Assembly (NCBI GenBank): GCA_021732025.1
Contig: JAKFVU010000012.1
Location: 1-64,000 of the forward strand
Length of the DNA: 64,000 nucleotides
Reading direction: 5' to 3'
DNA from: Candidatus Obscuribacterales bacterium
GTDB taxonomy: Bacteria; Cyanobacteriota; Vampirovibrionia; Obscuribacterales; Obscuribacteraceae
Position numbers and translations under genes: made by a program. Within the stretch, counting starts at the first letter, position 1. The number at the start of each line of letters is the position of its first letter. Positions 25,470 through 33,549 of this stretch are shown in pieces. The notes beneath the pieces were generated by a model. The model ran no database searches. It saw only the letters and a list, made by a program, of their open reading frames with translations, and was not told the origin of the DNA.

Positions 25470-28400
25470 TACTTATCTGACTTCTTCTCGTCGTCTTCTT
25501 TAGCCTCAATAGAATCAGCTGGCTCAGCTGCCATGGTCTCGGCAGTTTCTTCACCAAGCACAACAGAATCACCGTCTATTGATTCGGGGTCATCAGGCTG
25601 ACCACTGAGAAGTTCGCTAACACCTTGGGCACCCAAGATTGCTTCTAAGTCTTCAATACTGATGAAGCCGTCCCCATCCGGATTGGCTCCTTGAGCCTCT
25701 TGCACTTGCTTGATGATGTTGATCAAATCTTCTGGTGTCATCCCTTCTGGCAGATTTTCAAAAGTGAGATTGTCGAGGTCATCTACATCTACTGATTGTG
25801 GCTGAGCACGGAAAATCTGTTGAATAGATTCAGCTTGGATGCTGCGTAGCAGTTGATTGAACATGTTGAAAGCTTCGCGTTTGTATTCTTGCAAAGGATC
25901 TTTCTGACCATAAGCTCGAAGCTGAATACCTTCGCGCAGCAAGTCAATATTGTGCAAGTAATCAACCCACTTACTGTCAATATTGTGCAGTAAGACCTGA
26001 CGCTCGAACTCACGCATGTCTTCAGTGCCAATGTGTTCTTCGCGCACTTTATAGGCTAGTTCCACATTTTCCCAAAGACGCTGTCTCAAGTCTTCGTAAG
26101 CAAGACCTTTCAATTCTTCAGGCTTGACGTCCGCCAACATTGGAATATCGACAGAGAGGTTACGCAGCACTTCAGGTAATTGATCATCATCCCACAAGTC
26201 GCTCGATGAATCAGGATCAATCTGTGCTTCTAGAATCAAGTCTAGGTGCTCACGGAGCATGTCGTGCATGCCCACTTTAAGGTCAGCCTTCTCAAGAATA
26301 CGACGGCGTTCACGGTAGATAACTTCACGCTGGGTGTTGAGCACATCGTCGTACTGCAAAACGTGTTTTCTGGTATCGAAGTGGTGCGCTTCAACTTTCT
26401 TCTGGGCATTTTCAATCGACTTGCTCACCATGCCAGATTCAATCGGCATGTCTTCATCAGCCTTGATCATGTCCATCAAACGCGAAATGGCAGCTCCACC
26501 AAAAATACGCATTAGTTGATCTTCGAGTGACAAGAAGAAGCGTGTGGTACCAGGGTCGCCCTGACGGCCAGCCCGGCCTCTGAGCTGGTTATCGATACGG
26601 CGTGCTTCGTGCCGTTCTGTACCGATAATGTGCAAGCCACCAACAGCAACAACTTCATCGTGCTCTTTGTCAGTTTGCTCTTTCATTGCTGGGGTCAATT
26701 CTTTGACCTTCGCTTCATAGAGAGCGAGCCTTTCTGGGTCGTTATGCAGCTCTTCTGTGTCAGGAAACTCTTTTAACAGTTTCTCTTTTGCAAGATACTC
26801 AGCGTTACCACCAAGCAGAATGTCGGTACCTCGACCGGCCATGTTGGTTGCTACAACTACAGCGCCTTTGCGACCCGCTTGAGCGACAATCATCGCTTCT
26901 TTAGCGTGTTGCTTAGCGTTCAAGACATGGTGATCAATGCCCTTGCGAATCGCTGCTACCACTTTAGCGGTGCGCAACATCGAAAACAGTCGCTCAGCCA
27001 ATTCTTCTTCTTTGGGGAAGTCTGCCTCAGCTTTGCGTACAACTTCTTGCAGCTTCTCGATGTCTATTTGACCAGGACGCTCAAAGATTTTGCGTAGACC
27101 ATCAATGCTCTCACCGCTAAGGTTGCGAGCTTTCATGTGAGTATCGATGTTCTTGATTTTCCAGATCAAATACTCGTTCATTTTTTGAGGCTTGCTCAAA
27201 AGTTCATCGATCAGTTCTGATTTTTCAATCGAAACTGTACCGACAAGAACCGGGCGGCCAAGCTGGTGCATATCGACAATTTCTTCTACAACAGCGATGT
27301 ATTTCATGCGCTCGTTTTTGTAGATGATGTCTGGATAGTCAATACGTTGATTGCCACGATTGGTTGGAATAGCGACCACATCGAGGTTATAAATCTTGGA
27401 GAATTCAGAGGCTTCAGTCATGGCTGTACCGGTCATACCAGCCAGCTTAGGATAGAGCCTGAACAAGTTTTGATAGGTAATCGAAGCGTAAGTCATGGTC
27501 TCTTCTTGAATCGGCACACGCTCTTTCGCTTCAATAGCTTGGTGCAGACCATCGCTCCAACGGCGGCCTTGCATCATACGGCCAGTAAATTCATCGACGA
27601 TACAAATTTCTGGTTTGCCTTCTTCGTCAGGATGAATCACATACTCAGTATCAATGCGATAAAGCTCTTTGGCGCGCAAAGCTTGCACCAAGTGGTGCGA
27701 ATAGTTGTGGTGCATATCGAACAGATCGCCGACATCAAGCATTTTCTCAGCATTGATGATGCCTTGTTCAGTAAGAAGAACGTTACGCTGCTTCTCGTCA
27801 ACCCAATAGTCACACTCTTCATCGTCTTTATCTTTACCGCGCTCAAGTAGTGGCGCTAGTTGCGACATGCGCACATAAAGATCGGTGTGTGAATCACGAG
27901 GGAAGCCAGAAATAATTAGAGGAGTTCTTGCTTCGTCAATGAGAATGTTATCGACTTCGTCGACGATGGCGAAATAATAGGGGCGCTGCACAAGCTCGTC
28001 TAGCGACTTGCGCATATTGTCGCGCAGATAATCAAAGCCAAATTCGTGGTTGGTACCATAAGTGATGTCAGCACGGTAGGCCTGATATTTTTCATGGTCA
28101 GGTTGGTGCGAATAAACCAATCCTGTTGAAAGGCCCAAGAAGTTATAGAGACGGCCCATCCACTCAGAATCTCGGCGTGCCAGGTAGTCGTTAACAGTAA
28201 CTACGTGAACACCACGACCAGCCAGAGCGTTGAGGTAAGTAGGCAAAGTAGCAACTAAAGTCTTACCTTCACCGGTGCGCATTTCAGCAATCTTGTTGAA
28301 GTGCAAAGCAGCTCCACCCATAAATTGCACATCGAAGTGACGCATGCCGAGCACACGCTTACCAGCTTCGCGACAGACGGCAAAAGCTTCAGGTAAAATT

Positions 28401-28696
28401 TCTTCTAAAACATGAGCCAGCACAATGTCTTTCTTTGTGCGCATCTGCCCAGGCATTTTCGGTGTTTCGTCAGGTATTAACTTAACGTCTTCAACGTCTT
28501 TGAGAGCCTCAGCGATTTTGGCTTTGAATTCAGCTGTTTTACCTTGCAGTTCTTCATCGGTTAACTTCTGCATCGCTGCGTCAAACGAATTGGCCTTATC
28601 AACGTAAGGCTGCAGATGCTGAACGCGCTTCTCGTTGGTATCTCCGAACAAATGTTTGAGAAAACCTTTCGCCCGTTCTTCCAGAACATCCAACAT
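25469..28696 (-). CDS. secA: Preprotein translocase ATPase SecA with EF-hand-like C-terminus
   Basis: SecA drives export through SecYEG. The Walker A loop is MRTGEGKT (about residues 139-146), followed by VTVNDYLARRDSEWM, the DEVD-type box IVDEVDNILIDEARTPL, the preprotein cross-linking region and TNMAGRGTDILLGGN with QLRGRAGRQGDPG. At 1075 residues it is longer than the usual 840-930 form, with insertions after residue 500. The C-terminus lacks the usual zinc-binding CxC..CH motif. Instead it is acidic and contains NPDGDGFISIED (about residues 1005-1016), which fits a 12-residue EF-hand calcium loop. The start ATG 28696 has a GGGAG ribosome-binding site. Confidence 0.97.
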   Translation of the reverse strand: MLDVLEERAKGFLKHLFGDTNEKRVQHLQPYVDKANSFDAAMQKLTDEELQGKTAEFKAKIAEALKDVEDVKLIPDETPKMPGQMRTKKDIVLAHVLEEILPEAFAVCREAGKRVLGMRHFDVQFMGGAALHFNKIAEMRTGEGKTLVATLPTYLNALAGRGVHVVTVNDYLARRDSEWMGRLYNFLGLSTGLVYSHQPDHEKYQAYRADITYGTNHEFGFDYLRDNMRKSLDELVQRPYYFAIVDEVDNILIDEARTPLIISGFPRDSHTDLYVRMSQLAPLLERGKDKDDEECDYWVDEKQRNVLLTEQGIINAEKMLDVGDLFDMHHNYSHHLVQALRAKELYRIDTEYVIHPDEEGKPEICIVDEFTGRMMQGRRWSDGLHQAIEAKERVPIQEETMTYASITYQNLFRLYPKLAGMTGTAMTEASEFSKIYNLDVVAIPTNRGNQRIDYPDIIYKNERMKYIAVVEEIVDMHQLGRPVLVGTVSIEKSELIDELLSKPQKMNEYLIWKIKNIDTHMKARNLSGESIDGLRKIFERPGQIDIEKLQEVVRKAEADFPKEEELAERLFSMLRTAKVVAAIRKGIDHHVLNAKQHAKEAMIVAQAGRKGAVVVATNMAGRGTDILLGGNAEYLAKEKLLKEFPDTEELHNDPERLALYEAKVKELTPAMKEQTDKEHDEVVAVGGLHIIGTERHEARRIDNQLRGRAGRQGDPGTTRFFLSLEDQLMRIFGGAAISRLMDMIKADEDMPIESGMVSKSIENAQKKVEAHHFDTRKHVLQYDDVLNTQREVIYRERRRILEKADLKVGMHDMLREHLDLILEAQIDPDSSSDLWDDDQLPEVLRNLSVDIPMLADVKPEELKGLAYEDLRQRLWENVELAYKVREEHIGTEDMREFERQVLLHNIDSKWVDYLHNIDLLREGIQLRAYGQKDPLQEYKREAFNMFNQLLRSIQAESIQQIFRAQPQSVDVDDLDNLTFENLPEGMTPEDLINIIKQVQEAQGANPDGDGFISIEDLEAILGAQGVSELLSGQPDDPESIDGDSVVLGEETAETMAAEPADSIEAKEDDEKKSDK

Positions 28697-28788
28697 CAGC
28701 TAAATCTCCCACCATAGAATGCATCTCGGCGTATCTTACCGCGCAATCACTTGCCACGCCGCCAGTACCACGGCTATTTTAACATCTT

Positions 28789-28812
28789 GCAGCATCCCTC
28801 TTGGGATGCTGC
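28789..28812. promoter_or_regulatory. 10-bp inverted repeat in the secA-rlmN intergenic region
   Basis: GCAGCATCCC and GGGATGCTGC form a perfect 10-bp inverted repeat with a 4-base spacer (TCTT), in the divergent 214-base gap between secA and rlmN. There is no T tract on either side, so it is not a standard terminator. It could be a protein-binding site or a leader hairpin in either transcript. Confidence 0.4.
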
Positions 28813-28910
28813 CACAGACTGCCCCGCCTGCTATCATTTGCTCGTCAAGCGCATTTGCGCAGCCGCAAGGCGCAAACTATGAACAAAACTGAATATCGCG
28901 AGCAGAAAAA

Positions 28911-29987
28911 ATGAACGAGCCGAACCTAAGCACAGAGCCAGTAGAGCCAAAGAAGAAGGCACTCTCAGGCCTTTCTTTGGAAGAATTGACCAAGTTTGTC
29001 AAAGAGCAGGGGCTGCCAGCTTTCAGGGCTAAACAAATTCACACCTGGATTTATGTCAAATATGCAAGCTCATTTGAAGAGATGACAGATCTCTCAGTTG
29101 AGTTGCGAGAAAAGCTTAATCAAGTCGCCCAAGTACCTTTGCTCAAAATCGCACATTTAGAAGTAAGCCGCGACGGCACCCGCAAATATCTCTTTGAACT
29201 GCCAGACGGAAAGCTAGTCGAGTCAGTTTTAATGACTTTCCAAGACCGTCCCAGCCTTTCAGCCTGCCTGTCATCACAAGTCGGCTGCGCAGTCGGTTGC
29301 ACATTCTGTGCCACTGGTTACCTGGGCTTCAAGCGCAATTTGAGCAGGCAAGAAATTGTCGACCAAGCAATGTCTATTCAACGCGAGTCAGGACAGCGCA
29401 TCGCTAACATCGTATATATGGGCCAAGGTGAACCACTGCTCAATACAGAAGAAGTTATTGCTTCGATTCATATCGTCAACCAATCAGTGGGTATTGGTGC
29501 CCGCCACATTACTGTTTCTACTTCTGGTGTGGTGCCCGGTATCAGACGACTAGCAGAAGAAAATTTACCGGTTACCTTGGCACTTTCACTGCACGCACCA
29601 GATGCATACACCCGCGAAGAAATTGTTCCAATCACAAAGAAATGGCCTATCAACGAAGTCATGGCCTCAGTGCGTGATTATTACAAGACCACAAAGCGTC
29701 GAGTCACTATCGAATATGTTTTGCTTGAAGGGGTGAACGATTCAGTAGAACAGGCAGCTCAACTAGCCGAACTGGTCAAAGATCTGCACTGCAATATCAA
29801 TTTGATTCCCTTTAACCCGACCAAAAATAACGAAGGCGAGACAATGTACGGTCGCCCGGAGCTACAGGTTCAGCACCGCTTTGCCAACGCCGCTGGTCGC
29901 ACAGGTAAAACAGTGACTATCCGCCTAGAACGAGGCACCGATATCGATGCTGCCTGCGGTCAACTTGCCAATAAATTTGTGCAGTAA
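28911..29987 (+). CDS. rlmN: 23S rRNA (adenine-2503-C2)/tRNA methyltransferase RlmN
   Basis: RlmN is a radical SAM enzyme that methylates A2503 of 23S rRNA and A37 of some tRNAs. The CxxxCxxC cluster motif is in GCAVGCTFCATGYLG (about residues 125-139). The preceding block CLSSQVGCA and the following NIVYMGQGEPLLN and ISTSG-like VSTSGVVPGI are typical. The second essential cysteine lies in the C-terminal DIDAACGQLA segment. Length (358 residues) is normal. The ORF starts at ATG 28911. It is transcribed divergently from secA. Confidence 0.96.
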   Translation: MNEPNLSTEPVEPKKKALSGLSLEELTKFVKEQGLPAFRAKQIHTWIYVKYASSFEEMTDLSVELREKLNQVAQVPLLKIAHLEVSRDGTRKYLFELPDGKLVESVLMTFQDRPSLSACLSSQVGCAVGCTFCATGYLGFKRNLSRQEIVDQAMSIQRESGQRIANIVYMGQGEPLLNTEEVIASIHIVNQSVGIGARHITVSTSGVVPGIRRLAEENLPVTLALSLHAPDAYTREEIVPITKKWPINEVMASVRDYYKTTKRRVTIEYVLLEGVNDSVEQAAQLAELVKDLHCNINLIPFNPTKNNEGETMYGRPELQVQHRFANAAGRTGKTVTIRLERGTDIDAACGQLANKFVQ

Positions 29988-30018
29988 TGGCAATACAGCC
30001 GTAGCCAAGAGCAAAAGA

Positions 30019-30050
30019 ATATCCACGGTGCAAATGAACACCGTGGATAT
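30019..30050 (-). terminator. Intrinsic terminator downstream of the tiny peptide gene pair
   Basis: ATATCCACGGTG/CACCGTGGATAT is a perfect 12-bp stem with an 8-base loop. On the reverse strand it is followed by TCTTTTGC, so it should end the transcript of the small genes at 30084-30474. On the forward strand it may also end rlmN mRNA, which stops 31 bases upstream. Confidence 0.7.
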
Positions 30051-30083
30051 CACTGATTTGTTTGTACCAATTAGTACTAAAAG

Positions 30084-30242
30084 TTATCTATTAGGGCTGA
30101 AGAACACATTGTTCCGAAGCAGCTGTTCTTCGATGCTTGTTCCACCATTGCCACCAGCATTTGCGGCATTTGCAAAGCCAACAACCGCGATAAATAAGGC
30201 CAAAACAACAAGGCTAACTACGCGTCTTTTATTCTCGTTCAT
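30084..30242 (-). CDS. 52-residue secreted peptide precursor, unknown
   Basis: The frame starts at ATG 30242 behind a clear GGAGAG ribosome-binding site. It encodes a basic start (MNENKRRVV), a hydrophobic core (SLVVLALFIAVVGFA) and an AxA-type cleavage region (NAANAGG). The predicted mature tail is about 22 residues, rich in Gly/Asn at first and ending FFSPNR. The next gene upstream on the same strand also ends in PNR and shares palindromic 3' sequences with this one. The features fit a short secreted peptide or a small membrane peptide such as a signal, a toxin or an envelope stress peptide. No family is recognised. Confidence 0.5.
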   Translation of the reverse strand: MNENKRRVVSLVVLALFIAVVGFANAANAGGNGGTSIEEQLLRNNVFFSPNR

Positions 30243-30375
30243 TGTTCTCTCCAGAAGGCAGTGCTTATGTTAGCAGGCCAGACTGGGGCACAAAACGCCT
30301 GACAACGCCACCACAGCAAGGCAAATGTCCACAATCCAAATAAACACGGAGGACACCATCGATTTGCTTGTACTA

Positions 30376-30393
30376 AATAGTACAAATATTTTA
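30376..30393. repeat. Palindrome shared by the two peptide genes (copy after the 27-residue gene)
   Basis: A TTGTACTA/TAGTACAA inverted repeat lies just after the stop of the 27-residue frame (approximate limits). The equivalent place after the 52-residue frame (about 30063-30079) has GTACCA/TAGTAC, where one arm has changed but a G-U pair would keep the RNA hairpin. Both copies are followed by a longer stem-loop region with a related sequence. Confidence 0.4.
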
Positions 30394-30474
30394 TCTATTG
30401 GGAGCGACCAATCCGGCTATTAGGGCCAGCACCCCCATGACAACGCCCGCTCTGCCGTTTTTCCAGATTTTCAT
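30391..30474 (-). CDS. 27-residue hydrophobic peptide, paralogue-like partner
   Basis: A very short frame from ATG 30474 encodes MKIWKNGRAGVVMGVLALIA followed by GLVAPNR. A GAGAGCGG stretch lies a few bases upstream. It has a basic start, a single membrane-length hydrophobic segment and the same PNR end as the 52-residue gene 148 bases further downstream. The sequence after its stop carries the perfect palindrome TTGTACTA-AA-TAGTACAA, and the downstream gene carries a related one. It lies 41 bases after the LptF/G-like gene on the same strand. Its size makes it tentative. The shared tail and 3' architecture are the main support. Confidence 0.35.
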   Translation of the reverse strand: MKIWKNGRAGVVMGVLALIAGLVAPNR

Positions 30475-30514
30475 CCGCTCTCAAATGCACCGCAAAACGT
30501 AGACCCCTGAGCTC

Positions 30515-31660
30515 TCAACCTCGCTTCAGCAAAATAGTAAGGAAGAATCCAGAACCAGTAAGTAAAATCAAGGGCAAATAGGCAGCTAAAGCAGGTTCCA
30601 TGCGGTTATTCACGGCCAAGGCTAAAGATACTTCTTGCAAAAGGAAAAAGCTGACGATGAGAAACCCACCATAAATAAGCGAGAAATCTGGCCCTTTACG
30701 CTTACGAAATAGCACCATAGGTGCCGCCGCCAGAACTAAGAAAAAACAACTCAGAGGGTAAGAGAACCGGCGGTAGTACTGCAGGTAAAGATATGGCGGC
30801 ACCGGTACACCTTTACTTTGTATAAACTTGATGTTTTCCAACAATTCACCAGTCGACTTATCTAAAGTAGTTTGGAAATTGTTGCCGATGGTCGAGTCTG
30901 TATGAGCAACAAAAGGAAGTTGCATTGATGCAAAATGCATCTGCACAGCGCTTCCGCTAGTGTTATTCGAGCCCTTACTGGTGTCGAAAAAATCAAAAAT
31001 ACGACCGTCATATAGCGTCCATGCACAATTTCGCCACTGCGCAGAGCTGGCACAAATGACTTTGACCACATTAGTATTGGTCAAATCAAAACAAACTAAG
31101 CCCATTACTTTCTTGTCTTGGCCAGCCTCAGTATTTTCTTCTTTTCCTAGTTCGATAATTTTCGAAGTTTTTGTAACACGCCCGTCAAGCGAAATCTCTT
31201 CTAATCTCAATTCAGTACGATCAGGAAATGGGCGCTGTGCTTTATTGGCAGCAATAATAAATAAGCGCCGTGCCAGATCTCGGCACTGCGGAGCAGCGTA
31301 CTCAGACACCAGAAAATTAGCGACTGAACTAATCAAACCCATAACAAGAAAAGGTAGTAGCACCCGCAGCAATGGCACGCCAAGCAACTGCAAAGCCATC
31401 ACCTCACAATCGCGACTAGAGCGAATAAGCACTAGCATTACGGCCATGACAACACCCGATGGCAGACTGTAGACCATACCGGTGGGTAGCTGCAAAGCCA
31501 TGATCGTGAGCACCGTATGTAGTGACAGGCCCGAGGCAGTCATCATATCTAGGACGTTTTTAAACTCAGCGGTGCCATAGAAAATACCTAGAATGGCGAA
31601 GGTACCAACAGTCAGCACCTGTAGGGTTTCGAGCATAATATAGCGATCGTAGAGCTTCAT
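30515..31660 (-). CDS. LptF/LptG-family permease (YjgP/YjgQ)
   Basis: The 381-residue inner-membrane protein matches the LptF/LptG family: MKLYDRYIMLETLQVLTVGT at the start, three N-terminal membrane helices, a large periplasmic beta domain (about residues 130-290) and three C-terminal helices (SCFFLVLAAAPMVLFRKRKG and following). LptF and LptG are the permease halves of the ABC exporter that extracts lipopolysaccharide and passes it to the periplasmic bridge, so a diderm envelope is implied. Only one permease is present here and no LptB. It follows lnt by 12 bases on the same strand, an envelope operon. Confidence 0.87.
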   Translation of the reverse strand: MKLYDRYIMLETLQVLTVGTFAILGIFYGTAEFKNVLDMMTASGLSLHTVLTIMALQLPTGMVYSLPSGVVMAVMLVLIRSSRDCEVMALQLLGVPLLRVLLPFLVMGLISSVANFLVSEYAAPQCRDLARRLFIIAANKAQRPFPDRTELRLEEISLDGRVTKTSKIIELGKEENTEAGQDKKVMGLVCFDLTNTNVVKVICASSAQWRNCAWTLYDGRIFDFFDTSKGSNNTSGSAVQMHFASMQLPFVAHTDSTIGNNFQTTLDKSTGELLENIKFIQSKGVPVPPYLYLQYYRRFSYPLSCFFLVLAAAPMVLFRKRKGPDFSLIYGGFLIVSFFLLQEVSLALAVNNRMEPALAAYLPLILLTGSGFFLTILLKRG

Positions 31661-31672
31661 TTTCGCTGGGCC

Positions 31673-33292
31673 TCAGAAGCACCAGCGAGTATATGGAGTT
31701 ATATCGCGCTCAACTGGAAGCTCACTGCTGATTGAAGCAGATACTTCTCGACCGGCCTGAGCGAGGATATGACCGCTCGAATCAATAATCGTGGACGGCC
31801 CTAAAGCTGTGGCGAAAACAAATGAGCGGTGATTTTCAACCGCACGCATGACGCAGAATGACACCATCTGATCACTCAAGATAGAGCGGCAAAACCAGCT
31901 ATTATCACTTGCATCAATCAGGACCTCTCCACCAGCCCTAATACTGGCTGAGCAGATTTGCGGCGAGAGATTCTCGAAGCAGATAACGGGAGAAACTTTG
32001 ACTTTATCAAAAGCAAAGACAGCGGGCTGCTCACCAGAGCTCATGTCGATATACTTTTTATTGGCACCATAAACGAGAATTCCAATGGGTGTATGCTGAA
32101 TCCAATCAGGGGTATACTCGCCAACCGGCACCAGATAACGCTTGTGGTAGAGCCCGGGCAAGACTTCACCATTCTGCTTAATGGCACAGACCGTATTATA
32201 GAGCCGGCCCTGAGCGTCTTTATCAAATACTCCGAGAAGCCAAGATTGTTTGTTTCTTGAAGCAAGACTGGCAGCAGATTTGAGGATAGGTGTCTTTCCA
32301 CTCACATTAAAGGCAAGAGACCATTCGGGCCAAACACAAACAGTATCGTTAGGGCTCTTGGCACTGAGGTCAAGATATCTGTTGAGCACATTGTCTACCG
32401 AAACTTTGTGAGCCTTAATAGAAACACCAGCCTGTAAGGCTGTAAACAGAACCTTATCTTTGAGTGCTCTACTTTCACTTTCGAGCCGCGAGAAACCAAC
32501 CCACAAAAGGGCGGCCGTCAGCAAAGCTGTCAATGCGCTGTTGGCAATCAACTGTTTTTTGCTATTAAAGGCAATCATACTAATGTCTATGCCAAGGTTT
32601 ATCTTTGCTTTTAATAGCGAGGAAGAGGCCAACAGAGCAGCTAAGTTAGCGTTCACTAACATAATCCAGGCACTAATGCCGACACCACCAATTAGAGAGG
32701 CAACTTGAATGACAGCAAGTTGTTTGTATTGGCTATAGTGCAAAGGCGACCACGGAAAGCCCAACAGCTGTGTAGTGTTGCACATGCGATCAATCAATAC
32801 CCAAGCAATGGGCAAGACCACAAATGTAGGCCAATGCCACTTGCCAGAAAGTCGCGCGGGTAGCCAGCCGCTAACTAAAGGCATGGCTTTAATAAGACAG
32901 GGAAAAATGGAGACATAAAGCGCTTGCCATGCCGCCAGCATAAGCCAAATCACAGTAGCAGCAAGCTGTGGAAATTGGGCAAAGGTACCCTCGCAGTAGG
33001 CTGAGCGAAATGTTAGAAGCCAACTTAGGTAAACAAGATTATAGCCAAGGCCAAAGCAAAAGCCGCGAACACCTGCAGTCCATGGGCTAGCAGAAGAAAA
33101 AGTCAAAAGCAAAAGACTAGTAGTCCAGAACCAAGGCAAATACCATTGTTCAAATCCTGGTGCGGCCAAGCCAAGGATGGCGCCGCAAACCATTGCCGCA
33201 ACATGATATGACCATTCACCATGGCCCGACGGCGGCAAAGAGGGTAGAGGACGAGCCTCGTCTCTTAGATGAGCGGAGATTAAACCAGTCAC
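31673..33292 (-). CDS. lnt: Apolipoprotein N-acyltransferase (copy 1)
   Basis: Lnt adds the third acyl chain to the N-terminal cysteine of lipoproteins at the periplasmic face. The N-terminal half holds six or more membrane helices. The C-terminal half is a nitrilase domain with the expected catalytic triad: Glu in CVWPEWSLAF, Lys in LYHKRYLVPVGEYTPDW and Cys in SPVICFENLSPQ. The DASDNSWF segment is also typical. The protein has 539 residues. It shares extensive similarity with the second copy at 38611-40170, for example the LCNTTQLLGFPWSPLHYSQY-like block, so they are paralogues. It precedes the LptF/G-like gene. Confidence 0.93.
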   Translation of the reverse strand: MTGLISAHLRDEARPLPSLPPSGHGEWSYHVAAMVCGAILGLAAPGFEQWYLPWFWTTSLLLLTFSSASPWTAGVRGFCFGLGYNLVYLSWLLTFRSAYCEGTFAQFPQLAATVIWLMLAAWQALYVSIFPCLIKAMPLVSGWLPARLSGKWHWPTFVVLPIAWVLIDRMCNTTQLLGFPWSPLHYSQYKQLAVIQVASLIGGVGISAWIMLVNANLAALLASSSLLKAKINLGIDISMIAFNSKKQLIANSALTALLTAALLWVGFSRLESESRALKDKVLFTALQAGVSIKAHKVSVDNVLNRYLDLSAKSPNDTVCVWPEWSLAFNVSGKTPILKSAASLASRNKQSWLLGVFDKDAQGRLYNTVCAIKQNGEVLPGLYHKRYLVPVGEYTPDWIQHTPIGILVYGANKKYIDMSSGEQPAVFAFDKVKVSPVICFENLSPQICSASIRAGGEVLIDASDNSWFCRSILSDQMVSFCVMRAVENHRSFVFATALGPSTIIDSSGHILAQAGREVSASISSELPVERDITPYTRWCF

Positions 33293-33549
33293 TTAACTTC
33301 GCAAAAGTAAGAAATTCATGTAACACATTAGCGCACATAGAGCCGAAAATACCAGTAGTCAGTAGCCCTCGGAACCATCAAAGAATTTCATAAAGGCCCG
33401 ACATAAAGTGGCAACAGCCATTCAGTAAAAATTCAATGAGATGGCGCACATGACAATAGCGCCTTCGCTCTATAGACTGAACCAATCAAAGAATTTGCCC
33501 AGGCAGATTCAGGCATCCCGTTTTCTCCTTTTTCAGAGCCAGCAAAACG

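Noticed and set aside
27266..27850. Forward 194-codon frame inside secA
   Set aside because: It is antisense to conserved SecA sequence; the composition is that of a shadow frame.
29947..30273. Forward 108-codon frame after rlmN
   Set aside because: It starts inside rlmN and runs antisense over the 52-residue peptide gene, with no ribosome-binding site and low-complexity composition.
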